This document shows, in pieces, positions 10,054 through 18,872 of a stretch of 64,000 nt of DNA. Position 1 is the first letter of the stretch; each line of letters begins with the position of its first letter. The notes under the pieces were generated by a model, which saw nothing but the letters and a program-made list of their open reading frames with translations, made no database searches and was not told the DNA's origin. Location of the stretch: contig NZ_JAECZB010000011.1 in the NCBI RefSeq assembly GCF_016056295.1, positions 92,496-156,495 on the forward strand. Direction: 5' to 3'. Made by a program: the position numbers and the translations under genes. Source of the DNA: Atlanticothrix silvestris CENA357. Lineage in GTDB: Bacteria > Cyanobacteriota > Cyanobacteriia > Cyanobacteriales > Nostocaceae.

Positions 10054-11040
10054 TTAACTCAAACCCAATTCTCGTTTCAACAAATTAATTGAATTTGTCC
10101 CGATATAGTTTTCAACCTTAATCAACTTGGGTGGACGAATAATATCTTCAGCAAATGTTTGCACTGCCGCCTGTACCGTCGCAAAGCAGGCTTGATCGCT
10201 GATAATTACCTCAGCCCGCTTGACGATCGCATGAAGTTTGTAAGCATCTTTGGGTTGAGAAGTCATCACTAGTAATTCATCTCCCCGTAAACCGTGGAGA
10301 ATCACTTCTGCGGCTCTGGCAATTCCCGAACTTAGGCTAACTATCCCCACACAGTTTTCTTTGGGTAAGGTTTTCAGTAGATTGAGTTCTTTAGTGTAAT
10401 CGTAGATATCCAAAGGAATCACACGTACAGCTTTGGGAGCAGCAATTTCTTCTACGCTTCCAATGAAATATCGGCTAGTAACCACCGTTGCCGAGTTAGT
10501 TTTATCTAGCACAACGGCTAATTCTTCCATTGCTACCAACTGCACTGGTATTTTTAAAGCTGCTTCTAATTCATACACCATCAATTCACCAGCACCCATG
10601 TCATGGGATGGAACTGCAACCAGTACTTGGGCGCTACAACGCAAGCGCCAGTCGATTTCCGCTAAAAATAACTCTCTGGCTTGATTGAGTGAGCATCCGT
10701 GAGAGAGCAATTCGTCAAGTGCTTGCTGTACAAGTGTATATGCTTCATCGGGATGTTGTCTGAGGATTGGTGATGGTAACTTGCTACCACCCTCATGACC
10801 TTGAGCGCGGACATAAATGCCTGAACCAGCAAGACTTTCAACTAACCCGTCATCCTCTAGCTGGCGGTAAACTTTGCTAATGGTATTTCGGTGTAGCCCA
10901 GTTTGCATTGCCAGTGCCCGTGTGCTGGGTAATTTGTATCCAGGTGGATATTGCCGGGAAGCGATCGCAAACCGGATTTGATTAAACAGCTGGGCTGATG
11001 CAGGAATTTCGCTGTCTGGCTGAATACGGAATTGAATCAT
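10054..11040 (-). CDS. GntR-family transcriptional regulator
   Basis: The N-terminal 75 residues form a GntR winged helix-turn-helix (YPPGYKLPSTRALA, then HRNTISKVYRQLEDDGLVE). The remaining 250 residues are a large effector-type domain that I do not recognise as an aminotransferase (MocR) fold. I chose the ATG at 11040, preceded by AGAGG at suitable spacing, over TTG or GTG codons 3-6 nt upstream. It is divergent from the dienelactone hydrolase gene across a 322-bp intergenic region containing an 18-bp tandem repeat, so it may regulate that gene or itself. Confidence 0.82.
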   Translation of the reverse strand: MIQFRIQPDSEIPASAQLFNQIRFAIASRQYPPGYKLPSTRALAMQTGLHRNTISKVYRQLEDDGLVESLAGSGIYVRAQGHEGGSKLPSPILRQHPDEAYTLVQQALDELLSHGCSLNQARELFLAEIDWRLRCSAQVLVAVPSHDMGAGELMVYELEAALKIPVQLVAMEELAVVLDKTNSATVVTSRYFIGSVEEIAAPKAVRVIPLDIYDYTKELNLLKTLPKENCVGIVSLSSGIARAAEVILHGLRGDELLVMTSQPKDAYKLHAIVKRAEVIISDQACFATVQAAVQTFAEDIIRPPKLIKVENYIGTNSINLLKRELGLS

Positions 11041-11276
11041 CACCAAACCTCTGAGATACTAGTACCGCAAGGCGGAATTAAAAATTAAAAATTAAACAAA
11101 GAATACGGCGTAAGCTTTTCATTGATTTGGAATGGGTGATTTATTTACACTATCCTGTACTAATAAAGGCAATTGACTAGCTGCATTTGCTAAGTGTTAA
11201 ATGTTTTCTTTTGACAGGAAATTTTTTTGGTACTCATTTATTCACTGGCGGTAGTTAATAATTTAAATGGCAATCG

Positions 11277-11312
11277 ACTGTACATACTGGCATAACTGTA
11301 CATACTGGCATA
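11277..11312. promoter_or_regulatory. Two exact tandem 18-bp repeats between gntR and dienelactone hydrolase
   Basis: ACTGTACATACTGGCATA occurs twice head to tail with no mismatch (11277-11294 and 11295-11312), 51 bp before the downstream ATG. Each copy contains the palindromic core TGTACA. The arrangement resembles a tandem operator, and the divergent GntR regulator is the obvious candidate binder. The rest of the 322-bp intergenic stretch shows only an AT-rich sequence and a TACTAGTA palindrome near 11057. Confidence 0.5.
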
Positions 11313-11362
11313 GTTATATCAAATCATTACACGGCTAATTTACAGCACTAGTAAAAATTATT

Positions 11363-12118
11363 ATGACAGAGCAAGCAATAAATACCACAACGGTTAATCT
11401 TTCTCTACGAGACGGATCGCTCGATGGGTTGCAAATAGCAGCTTATTTGGCACAGCCGAAAGAATCTGGTTCTTATCCAGGGGTTGTGGTTTTACAGGAG
11501 ATTTTTGGTGTTAACGTCCATATTCGGGAAGTTACAGAACGAATTGCCAAACAAGGCTACGTGGCGATCGCTCCTGCACTTTTCCAACGTCAAGCTCCTG
11601 GTTTTGAAACTGGCTATACCCCAGAAGATGTTGAAATCAGTAGGGGCTATGCGATGCAAACTCAAGCATCAGAATTATTGAGCGATATCCAAGCTGCCAT
11701 TGACTACCTTAAAAGTCTTCCCGAAGTCAAGAAAGATGGCTTCGGCTGTATTGGTTTCTGTTTTGGTGGTCATGTAGCATATTTGGCGGCTACTCTCCCA
11801 GATGTCAAAGCTACTGCTTCATTCTACGGTGCTGGTATTGCTACTAGGACATTCGGAGGTGGCGCTCCTACGGTGACTCGTACCCCAGAAATTAAAGGTA
11901 CAGTTTATGCATTTTTTGGTATGGAAGATGCCAGTATTCCTAGTGAACAGGTAGATGAAATTGCCGCAGAGTTAGAAAAATACCAAATTCCTCATCGGGT
12001 GTTTCGCTACGATGGAGCTGACCACGGATTTTTTTGTGACCATCGTGCCAGCTATAATCCTAAAGCGGCAGCCGATGCTTGGGAGCAGGTGAAACAACTT
12101 TTTGGTCAACTGATCTAA
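11363..12118 (+). CDS. Dienelactone hydrolase family protein
   Basis: The 251-residue alpha/beta hydrolase has the cysteine nucleophile of dienelactone hydrolases in GCIGFCFGGH (Cys133), with an aspartate in the FFGMEDASIPSE segment and the histidine in DGADHGFFCDHR. The N-terminal region contains VVLQEIFGVN, typical of the family. Bacterial homologues hydrolyse cyclic diene lactones or act as general carboxyl esterases; the substrate here is unknown. A fragment of a second, broken copy of this family lies at 42745-42813 in the nifD element. Confidence 0.88.
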   Translation: MTEQAINTTTVNLSLRDGSLDGLQIAAYLAQPKESGSYPGVVVLQEIFGVNVHIREVTERIAKQGYVAIAPALFQRQAPGFETGYTPEDVEISRGYAMQTQASELLSDIQAAIDYLKSLPEVKKDGFGCIGFCFGGHVAYLAATLPDVKATASFYGAGIATRTFGGGAPTVTRTPEIKGTVYAFFGMEDASIPSEQVDEIAAELEKYQIPHRVFRYDGADHGFFCDHRASYNPKAAADAWEQVKQLFGQLI

Positions 12119-12156
12119 AAACTCACGTAGCTGTTGCATACTTATCGTTTAGATCG

Positions 12157-12253
12157 TCAGTGGTCAGTTGTCAGTGGTCAGTAGCAAAACAACTAACAAC
12201 TGACAACACTTCGACAAGCTCAGTGCATCGCTGACAACTAACAACTAACAATA
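12157..12253. repeat. Short tandem repeat cluster (GTTGTCA/TGACAAC type)
   Basis: Copies of TCAGTGGTCAGTTGTCAG run in one direction and TAACAACTGACAAC in the other, so the block can fold on itself. A TCGACAAGCTCAGTGCATCGCTGA-like interspersed motif is embedded. This dispersed repeat type is typical of heterocystous cyanobacteria. The block separates the dienelactone hydrolase gene from the S1-domain gene. Confidence 0.7.
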
Positions 12254-12291
12254 GTTGCATCAGCTCAAATAACAATTTATCTTCAATTGTC

Positions 12292-13194
12292 ATGAACTCC
12301 GAATCGAAACTTTCTCAAACAGCCAATTCGTCTTTCACGATGGATGATTTTGCCAAAGCCCTAGAAAAACACGACTACCAGTTTCAAAAGGGACAGGTTG
12401 TACATGGTAAAGTGTTTCAACTTGACCATGATGGAGCTTATGTTGATATTGGTGGCAAGTCGTCAGCTTTTCTTCCCCGCGATGAGGCTTCTTTGAGAGC
12501 AGTTACTGATTTATCGGAGGTACTGCCTTTGCAAGAAGATTTAGAATTTTTGGTGATCCGAGATCAGGATGCTGAAGGTCAAGTTACCCTTTCTCGTAAG
12601 CAGTTAGAAATTCAGCACGTTTGGGAAAAACTTTTGCAAATGCAAGAAAATTCTCAGACAGTGCAAGTACGAGTCACGGGTGTAAATAAAGGTGGTGTCA
12701 CCGTCGATATTAATTCTTTGCGAGGATTTATTCCGCGATCGCATTTGGCTGAGCGTGATAATTTAGAAGCACTCAAAGGTCAAAGTTTGACTGTGGGTTT
12801 TTTAGAAATTAATCGTAACACCAATAAACTCATCCTTTCCCAACGTTTAGCGGCTCGTTCAGCTAACTTCAGTTTGTTAGAACCAGGTCAATTAGTCGAA
12901 GGTAAAGTGACTGGGATTAAACCATTTGGGGTGTTTGTAGATTTAGATGGCATGAGTGCTTTGCTGCACATCAAGCAAGTGAGCCAAAAATTCATCGAAT
13001 CTCTAGATAAAGTCTTTCAAGTCGGTCAAATCATTAAAGCGATTATTATTGACTTGGATGAAGGTAAAGGTCGAGTGGCTCTTTCTACCAGGGTTTTGGA
13101 AAACTTCCCTGGCGAACTGTTAGAAAATATGGATGAGGTGATGGCGACCGCCGAGGCGCGTGCTAACCGAGCCAGTAACAAAACTGCTGAATAG
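12292..13194 (+). CDS. S1 RNA-binding domain protein, ribosomal protein S1 homologue
   Basis: The 300-residue protein has three S1-type OB-fold repeats: about 36-105 (GKVFQLDHDGAYVDIGGKSSAFLP), 120-190 (VTGVNKGGVTVDINSLRGFIP) and 200-275 (EGKVTGIKPFGVFVDLDGMSALLH). Cyanobacteria encode two or more S1 homologues, and a three-domain form like this resembles the Rps1 proteins that bind mRNA at the 30S subunit. I cannot tell from one window whether this is the principal S1 or the paralogue, so no symbol is assigned. It converges on an unknown gene with a gap of 3 bp. Confidence 0.85.
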   Translation: MNSESKLSQTANSSFTMDDFAKALEKHDYQFQKGQVVHGKVFQLDHDGAYVDIGGKSSAFLPRDEASLRAVTDLSEVLPLQEDLEFLVIRDQDAEGQVTLSRKQLEIQHVWEKLLQMQENSQTVQVRVTGVNKGGVTVDINSLRGFIPRSHLAERDNLEALKGQSLTVGFLEINRNTNKLILSQRLAARSANFSLLEPGQLVEGKVTGIKPFGVFVDLDGMSALLHIKQVSQKFIESLDKVFQVGQIIKAIIIDLDEGKGRVALSTRVLENFPGELLENMDEVMATAEARANRASNKTAE

Positions 13195-13197
13195 CTG

Positions 13198-13737
13198 TTA
13201 AACACATAGCAGTAATTTTTCTTGGCGATAGCTCTGGCGGAGTTCTTGTAAAGTCTCTTCATGAAAGGCATAAGGAATTAACTCAACTAATTCGCCCCAA
13301 CTGTACAACTCAGACTCAGAAGTCACTTGCAAAAATTCCTGAGTGAAGAATTGCGCCCACCAGCTGGGCGCTTGTTTTTTGGAGGCATAGTCATGTTGCT
13401 TACGCCAGCGCCTACGCCATTTGATTAAGTCTGATTGTCTGGGCCGTTGCACTCCGATAATTGGCGGAAAATCAGCGTAGCTGACAAATTTGCTGATACC
13501 TTTTGCGTGGACATAAACCACATATCGCCAACATTCAACTGTATATATATCTGTACGACCAATTTGGAACATTAAGCAAACTGCCTCTTCTGTAACAAAT
13601 CGTCCTAATTGGTGGAGAGTGAACGATTTGTGGACAATTTTTGATTCGCGGATATTCAGCGCTTTTAGCTTGAGTGATGATACCATAAAAATGTCTGTAA
13701 AGCGGGTAGATTTTTGCCCTGTAGGTAAATATGTCAT
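13198..13737 (-). CDS. Conserved cyanobacterial protein of unknown function
   Basis: A 179-residue basic protein starting at an ATG. It contains a tryptophan- and arginine-rich segment (LIKWRRRWRKQHDY) and an acidic C-terminal region with YSWGELVELIPYAFHEE. I do not recognise a domain. No signal peptide or membrane segment is visible. It is convergent with the S1-domain gene, and codon use appears similar to its neighbours. Confidence 0.65.
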   Translation of the reverse strand: MTYLPTGQKSTRFTDIFMVSSLKLKALNIRESKIVHKSFTLHQLGRFVTEEAVCLMFQIGRTDIYTVECWRYVVYVHAKGISKFVSYADFPPIIGVQRPRQSDLIKWRRRWRKQHDYASKKQAPSWWAQFFTQEFLQVTSESELYSWGELVELIPYAFHEETLQELRQSYRQEKLLLCV

Positions 13738-13851
13738 CCGTTTTACGGGATAGGTATTGCGATCGCCTTTCAGTTTTGCAGGCCGGGGGGCGATCGTTTT
13801 ATCAGATAGGAGACATTAAACGACTTATATAAGTCAGTTGTCAAGTGTATT

Positions 13852-14064
13852 ATGGGAATGATCCGGCTGAAGATTCGAGAGTTTGCTGATGAGAAGGGTT
13901 GGACACTAAAAGAGGTATCTGATCGTTCTGGTGTAGTTTACAGCACTCTCAGAACTTACGCGCGATCGCCTGGGCTAGCAACTGTTGACTTTACTGCCAT
14001 TCAGAAGTTGGCTAGAACTTTTGATGTGATGATTGAAGAATTGGTTGAGGTGGTACAAGAATAG
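13852..14064 (+). CDS. Small XRE-family helix-turn-helix protein
   Basis: The 70-residue protein is almost entirely a Cro/C1-type HTH: a first helix IREFADEKG, then LKEVSDRSGVVYSTLRTYAR as helices 2-3, and a closing amphipathic segment AIQKLARTFDVMIEELVEV. Such proteins act as antitoxins or small repressors. No matching toxin of the HigB/RelE kind adjoins it on the same strand; the next genes are a PIN/antitoxin pair on the other strand. Confidence 0.75.
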   Translation: MGMIRLKIREFADEKGWTLKEVSDRSGVVYSTLRTYARSPGLATVDFTAIQKLARTFDVMIEELVEVVQE

Positions 14065-14128
14065 GCGAAAGTTGATTTTCTGGCGTGGATTTATAATTTT
14101 ATACTAAATAGTAAGTTTGCGATCGCTC

Positions 14129-14590
14129 TTATATTGATGGCAATGGTGGAATTTCAAAGTCATTAAAAGAGCAAACGTCATAAGAAGAAGTGCTTAAAGC
14201 TTTCATTAGCTTACCATCGAGAGTCAGCAAAGTAGCTCCAACCTGCTGTGAAAGCGCAACATAAGAAGCATCATAAGCGGAGATATTGTAATTTAATGCG
14301 ATCATTACTGCATCCGCCATCAAGTCAGCATTAGAAACGACACGCAAAGGGAAACTTTTGAGAGTGGCTAAATCTGCTGGTACATCAGCAACAGCATAAA
14401 GCCTCGCGCGGACATACTTCCAAATAATATTGCCACACTCAATGTAAAACAGGTCAGGAACAAAGATTGCTGTTTGAGGATTGGCAAGATGAGCAAAGAG
14501 TTGATCAACTTTCGCCATTAATGGATCATCGGGTATAAATTGTTTGATACCTACACTGGCATCCACAACACACCTAAGAGGAATAGTCAT
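14129..14590 (-). CDS. PIN-domain ribonuclease toxin (VapC type)
   Basis: The 153-residue protein carries the four acidic residues of PIN nucleases: Asp9 in CVVDASVG, a glutamate in FYIECGN, an aspartate in ISAYDASYVAL and one in LLTLDGKL. VapC-type toxins cleave tRNA or rRNA when their antitoxin is lost. Its start overlaps the stop of the upstream antitoxin gene by 4 bp, the usual translational coupling of a type II toxin-antitoxin pair. Confidence 0.87.
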   Translation of the reverse strand: MTIPLRCVVDASVGIKQFIPDDPLMAKVDQLFAHLANPQTAIFVPDLFYIECGNIIWKYVRARLYAVADVPADLATLKSFPLRVVSNADLMADAVMIALNYNISAYDASYVALSQQVGATLLTLDGKLMKALSTSSYDVCSFNDFEIPPLPSI

Positions 14591-14853
14591 CTGTCGCGGT
14601 CTTCTCTAATCATCGCAGTGCTGTCAGGCCATTCGACATCAGTTCGACGACTTTCACGGCGAACACGAATTTCCTCTAGAAGTTTTGGGACATTTTTTCG
14701 TCTTTCCTCTTCTGTTGGCTGTGGTTCAGTTTCCAAAACTTGTTCTAACAAAGTTATCACTTGGGCGTTAATTGAACGATGCTGAGATGCAGCTAACTCT
14801 TGCAGCTTGGCATACAAATCATCGGGTAAATTTCTTACATAAAGGGTAGCCAT
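14587..14853 (-). CDS. Ribbon-helix-helix antitoxin (FitA/VapB type)
   Basis: An 88-residue protein beginning ATLYVRNLPDDLYAKLQELA, a FitA-like ribbon-helix-helix N-terminus, followed by SINAQVITLLEQVLE. The charged, probably unstructured C-terminal half would wrap the toxin. It overlaps the PIN gene by 4 bp and precedes it, which fits a VapBC/FitAB operon that represses its own promoter. Confidence 0.85.
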   Translation of the reverse strand: MATLYVRNLPDDLYAKLQELAASQHRSINAQVITLLEQVLETEPQPTEEERRKNVPKLLEEIRVRRESRRTDVEWPDSTAMIREDRDR

Positions 14854-14918
14854 CGCTTTACCTCAAAGTAGGATTCAACACTATGATAGCATAATGCAAG
14901 CAAAAAATTATTTTGATA

Positions 14919-14940
14919 ACTCCTCTCATTTGAGAGGAGT
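14919..14940 (-). terminator. Perfect 9-bp hairpin, candidate terminator
   Basis: ACTCCTCTC and GAGAGGAGT pair over 9 bp with a 4-nt loop. It lies 26 bp beyond the stop of the minus-strand gene ending at 14966 and before the toxin-antitoxin operon. On the minus strand a T-rich stretch follows about 15 nt later rather than immediately. Confidence 0.5.
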
Positions 14941-14965
14941 ACGGTAGGTTTTTATGGTTTAAGCG

Positions 14966-15346
14966 CTATTTGTTTAGCGTTTCAATTACTTCTTTTATCA
15001 ACTGCTTAGTCTTGTGAAGATTTAGCAGTCTAGTTTGGTCATAGCGTTCTGGTAGTGGAAGTAACTTACCTTCTAGTGTTGCGCGAATCAGCGCGGCTTG
15101 TTCATCAGTAGGTTCTCCTATTTCATAAAGCATTGTGCCAAGCGCTTCAGAACTTCTCCAACTAAGATCCCTTAATCCTCTTTTGTGATCTTTGAATTGC
15201 TGAATAGCTCGCATGGGGAAAGCCAATAACGGAGTAATCCAACTTGTTTTATACCCAGGATTTCCTACTGGCTTGAGTCCGTACCGTGCAGCTAAGTCTT
15301 TCAATTCTTTAAGCGTTTTGCTTTCAAGTTCAGAACGTGTAAACAT
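14966..15346 (-). CDS. Small SAP/Rho-N-like domain protein, function unknown
   Basis: The 126-residue protein opens with TRSELESKTLKELKDLAARY followed by GLKPVGNPGYKTSWI. This resembles the helix-extended-loop-helix of SAP or Rho N-terminal domains, which often bind nucleic acid. The C-terminal half is helical and charged. No catalytic motif is visible. A 10-bp inverted repeat lies in its upstream region. Confidence 0.6.
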   Translation of the reverse strand: MFTRSELESKTLKELKDLAARYGLKPVGNPGYKTSWITPLLAFPMRAIQQFKDHKRGLRDLSWRSSEALGTMLYEIGEPTDEQAALIRATLEGKLLPLPERYDQTRLLNLHKTKQLIKEVIETLNK

Positions 15347-15372
15347 AGAAGTGCCTAATTTTCTAATTGGGT

Positions 15373-15413
15373 TTGGCAGCTACCCCAACTTGCTAGGGCT
15401 GGCTAGCTGCCAA
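15373..15413. promoter_or_regulatory. 10-bp inverted repeat in a divergent promoter region
   Basis: TTGGCAGCTA (15373-15382) and TAGCTGCCAA (15404-15413) are perfect complements with a 21-nt spacer that itself holds CCC/GGG. It sits between the minus-strand gene starting at 15346 and the plus-strand gene starting at 15464, so it may be an operator or a leader hairpin. Confidence 0.45.
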
Positions 15414-15463
15414 TTAAATTATCGCACGACTTCACGCGATAACATCAATCAAAAAATATTTTT

Positions 15464-15673
15464 ATGCCTAATTACGAAGAAAAACCTTATTTAAAGAAGC
15501 ATCAATTTACCACTAATAGGGAAGAACCATTAACGGCAAAAATAACTCTCAGACTTCCCCCATCAATGCTGGAAAAATTAAAAAGTCTAGATAACTATCC
15601 AGAATTTGTCAGGCAGGCAATTTGGGATGCATTAAATAAGCTTGAAAATTCAGATGACGCTACAGAATATTGA
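15464..15673 (+). CDS. Small protein with a possible ribbon-helix-helix segment
   Basis: A 69-residue protein. Its middle part, AKITLRLPPSMLEKLKSL, reads like the strand-helix start of a ribbon-helix-helix DNA-binding protein, and the second helix would be FVRQAIWDALNKLE. It may be an orphan antitoxin or small regulator; no toxin follows. The start is an ATG with no strong ribosome site. Confidence 0.5.
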   Translation: MPNYEEKPYLKKHQFTTNREEPLTAKITLRLPPSMLEKLKSLDNYPEFVRQAIWDALNKLENSDDATEY

Positions 15674-16061
15674 TAATAATTCGTAATTTATAGAAAGGTT
15701 ATTAGCTTTGACTAAAGCTTTAAGTCTTGGATATAAGCATCAGGTATATCCAACTAACGGGTAGCGAGGTGATCGCTTGACTTCCCAGCAGAAGTTATAG
15801 CAAGGGGAGAGAGTACGGTTAATGGTTACTTTGGTATGCAGATAGGAAAATATTAAGATCGGGGTTTATTGCTTTGAATTTTCGTAACCGAATTTATACT
15901 TAGTTAATTCTCATATCATTACTTTTAATTTAGTAAATTTTGAGAAAGCATCAGAGTTTTCACAAATGTCAATTTACCAAAATATACTTAATATTTAAAA
16001 AGTACAAAAATACTAGAATATTTATAATTTAAATATTTTTTTGGATAAAATTGGAGGATAA
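15674..16061. other. Gene-free stretch upstream of the TPR gene
   Basis: These 388 bp show no credible reading frame. They become strongly AT-rich towards 16050 and end with GGAGGATAA just before the TPR gene start. No repeat or RNA gene was recognised. Confidence 0.5.
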
Positions 16062-17504
16062 ATGAGCATAGAAGAATTTGTTATTGATGTTGCCGAAGAA
16101 TGTATATTAAATGAATTTACTGGTAGCAACAAAGTAGGTTCAGTAGCAGGTGGTGTAGGAGCATTATGTGCAATAGGCGCTTTAGGTCTTACTGGCCCAA
16201 TTGCAATACCTTTAGCTATAGCTGGAGGAGTTTTAGCTGGTGCAAAAGGAGAGTCTTCAGTTAAAAATGCAGCAAGAGGTATAGGTTCTATAGTTGAAAG
16301 TGTAGCATTTGGAGTTGGTTCCGTAGTTGATAATGCAACTAAAGGAATAGCAGGGGGATTTGTAGGATTTATTGATATATTCAAAAGCGATGAAGATTTT
16401 TTTAAAAGAGGGGTTGAGAGGCTTGAAAATGAACAGTATGCAGAAGCAGTTGAAGATTTTTCTCAAGCAATAAAAATTAACCCTCAATATTCCGAAGCAT
16501 ATTTTTTGAGAGGTTGTATTTATTCTGATGCTGGTGAACATCAAGAAGCCATTAAAGATTTTTCTCAAGCAATAGAAATCAACCCTGAATGGGATGAAGC
16601 ATATTTTTTAAGGGGCTGTACTCGTTCTGACGTTCATGACTATCGAGGAGCTATTGCTGATTACACACAGACAATCATAATTAATCCTGAACATTGTGAG
16701 GCTTATTGTAATAGAGGGCATCTTTTAGCTGCACAAAAAAATTACGATGGTGCGATTTTTGATTATACACAGAGTATTACACTCAATCCAAATGAAGTAG
16801 AGATTTATGAAAGAAGAGGGAGGATATATGTTGAGATTAAAGACTATAAACTTGCTCTAGCAGACTACACCCAAGTAATTAATTTGGATAAACGTAAATT
16901 TGATGTTTACTTTATCAGAGGTTGCATTCTTATTGATTTAAAAGACTATAAAGAAGCAATAAAAGATTTTACTTACATTATAGAAAATAACTATAATTTA
17001 GCCGACGCATACTTGTATAGAGCTAATGCTTATTTAGCAAATGAAAACTATCATAAAGCAATTGCCGATTTTACTGAAATTATCAATATTCGTCCTGATG
17101 ATGTTAATTGTTTGTTAGACCGGGCTGGCGCTCGTGCTACTATTAAAGATTACAATGGTGCTATTGCAGATTATACTTTAGTGATTCAAAATCAATCTGA
17201 ATCTGTTGATGTCTACTTTTATAGAGGTAATATTCGCAGTCTACAAAGAGACTTTAGAGGAGCAATTAAAGACTATAATAAAGTTATACAAATTGACCCA
17301 AATTATGCTTTTGCATATATAAAACGTGCTTCTATTCAGAAAGAACAAGGTAAAAATAAAGAAGCAATAGAAGATTTGAAGCTGGCAATCACTATTTTTT
17401 ATAAGAAGTCTATGCTCAATGAAGTTAGAAATCTTCAACAAAAAATTAGAACTTTGGAAAATGAAATTAAAAATACTCCTTGGTGGAAAACACGGATTTT
17501 TTAA
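16062..17504 (+). CDS. Tetratricopeptide-repeat protein with a glycine-rich hydrophobic N-terminus
   Basis: The 480-residue protein has two parts. Residues about 25-100 are glycine- and alanine-rich and hydrophobic (GGVGALCAIGALGLTGPIAI), looking like membrane-inserting or aggregation-prone segments. From about 110 to the end there are roughly ten 34-residue TPR units with the pattern A-x-x-D-[FY]-[ST]-x-x-I-x-[IL]-[ND]-P. TPR arrays mediate protein-protein contacts; partners are unknown. A GGAGG ribosome site precedes the ATG. The gene is more AT-rich than its surroundings, which may indicate acquisition. Confidence 0.85.
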   Translation: MSIEEFVIDVAEECILNEFTGSNKVGSVAGGVGALCAIGALGLTGPIAIPLAIAGGVLAGAKGESSVKNAARGIGSIVESVAFGVGSVVDNATKGIAGGFVGFIDIFKSDEDFFKRGVERLENEQYAEAVEDFSQAIKINPQYSEAYFLRGCIYSDAGEHQEAIKDFSQAIEINPEWDEAYFLRGCTRSDVHDYRGAIADYTQTIIINPEHCEAYCNRGHLLAAQKNYDGAIFDYTQSITLNPNEVEIYERRGRIYVEIKDYKLALADYTQVINLDKRKFDVYFIRGCILIDLKDYKEAIKDFTYIIENNYNLADAYLYRANAYLANENYHKAIADFTEIINIRPDDVNCLLDRAGARATIKDYNGAIADYTLVIQNQSESVDVYFYRGNIRSLQRDFRGAIKDYNKVIQIDPNYAFAYIKRASIQKEQGKNKEAIEDLKLAITIFYKKSMLNEVRNLQQKIRTLENEIKNTPWWKTRIF

Positions 17505-17630
17505 AATCACCAAATCGAAGCCGAAGAACTAACCAAAATTCTTGGTGCAATCATCGTCTCCACCAAAAGCCCTACCTAACCTCATCCTCCTCAATTTTTA
17601 ATTTTCAATTTTTAATTTTTAATTCTCGAA

Positions 17631-17715
17631 CGGAGAGGGGGAGATTCGAACTCCCGGAGGTTTTAGCCTCATCCGATTTCAAGTCGGACGCAATCGACCA
17701 CTCTGCCACCTCTCC
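17631..17715 (-). tRNA. tRNA-Ser (anticodon UGA)
   Basis: Read on the minus strand the sequence begins GGAGAGGTGGCAGAGTGGTC and ends in CCCCCTCTCC plus a discriminator G. The acceptor stem GGAGAGG/CCTCTCC is perfect. The anticodon loop CTTGAAA gives UGA, serine. A long variable arm and the G73 discriminator fit a class II serine tRNA. The T-arm contains GTTCGAATC. No CCA is encoded. Confidence 0.95.
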
Positions 17716-17793
17716 AGTAAATCTGTCTAGCTGCTGCTGACCAACATTTGTTGGTTAACACCAAAGCTGACAGATAATACTATATCTCATCAT

Positions 17794-18723
17794 CTACGCA
17801 GGTTGCACTACTGAAGCCGATCGCTCGTAAAAAATTTCTTCAGATGCCACCTGAAAGTCATTCCCCACCCAAACTAGGGAAACTTGCGAAACCACGCCAG
17901 CCTCTAGGGAAACAAGGGAAAAATTACGCAGTTTCTCGCCCCCATTTTCCACAATCCTGGGTACGCTTGCCGCATTCAAGTAAATTGTTCCCTCTGGACT
18001 TCTAAAAACGGGCTTGCGTAGCACTTTCTTGGTATGTCGCAGAGTATGGTGCATGTGACCAAATGTCACCAGAGGAATGGTTTTACCAGCCGTGAGAGCC
18101 TGAGAAATCGCTTCACCAAAGTCTGGGTCGCCAAAGTCACCGCCGATAGGATGCCAGTCTTTCCCGCAAGGATCTTCTGGGCGATCGCCTAACCCACTAG
18201 GCCCGTTATGTCCCAGAAAAATAATCGTTTCGTAAGCAGCGCTTTTGACTGCTTTGACGATGCGATCGGCGGATTCTTCTAAACTCGCCACACCATATCT
18301 TTCTTGAACAATTTCCGCAAATCTCCACTCTGGGCCACCCCAACTAAAAGGACGACCCCCCACTACAGTTAAATTCCATGCCGGGAAATCCAGCTTGCCG
18401 TAACCGACATGGGCTATGCCTAATAAATCGAGTTGTTCTTGTACCCAATCTTCCTTAGAGCGATCATAGGGACACTTTCTCCGTCCCCATTCGGTGGCGG
18501 TGTACCAAGCATCGTGGTTGCCCATTACTGCTGCTTTGGGAATATCGAGGGAGGCGATCGCTTTTACTACTTCCACCGACTCATTGCCAAAATCTCCTAC
18601 AAACAGCACTAAGTCAACACCCAAATGCTTGAGTGCAATACCATCTTCTACTTCCCATTGGTCATGAACATCTCCAATTACAGCAATTTTGAGGGTTGTT
18701 GATTGAGTTTTCTGACTGGTCAT
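17794..18723 (-). CDS. Calcineurin-like metallophosphoesterase
   Basis: The protein carries the metallophosphoesterase metal-binding motifs in order: GDVHD, VGDFGNE, GNHDA, a GHNG segment and GHMHHT. It belongs to a subgroup, common in cyanobacteria and plastid-bearing organisms, that I recognise but cannot tie to a substrate. I chose the ATG at 18723 because AAGGAAAG lies 4-11 nt upstream; an upstream TTG at 18780 would add 19 residues of unlike composition. The product is 309 residues and predicted cytosolic. Confidence 0.87.
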   Translation of the reverse strand: MTSQKTQSTTLKIAVIGDVHDQWEVEDGIALKHLGVDLVLFVGDFGNESVEVVKAIASLDIPKAAVMGNHDAWYTATEWGRRKCPYDRSKEDWVQEQLDLLGIAHVGYGKLDFPAWNLTVVGGRPFSWGGPEWRFAEIVQERYGVASLEESADRIVKAVKSAAYETIIFLGHNGPSGLGDRPEDPCGKDWHPIGGDFGDPDFGEAISQALTAGKTIPLVTFGHMHHTLRHTKKVLRKPVFRSPEGTIYLNAASVPRIVENGGEKLRNFSLVSLEAGVVSQVSLVWVGNDFQVASEEIFYERSASVVQPA

Positions 18724-18872
18724 GCCACTTTCCTTGCCGTCTATCTCCAGGATATGAAACTCAGACGGATTTGGACACAACCCTATAAAACCAACCGTCT
18801 ACTATTTTTGGTAAAAACTACTATAATTGAATCCACAGGACAAATACTTGCAACTAAGAGCAACCCCTAACT

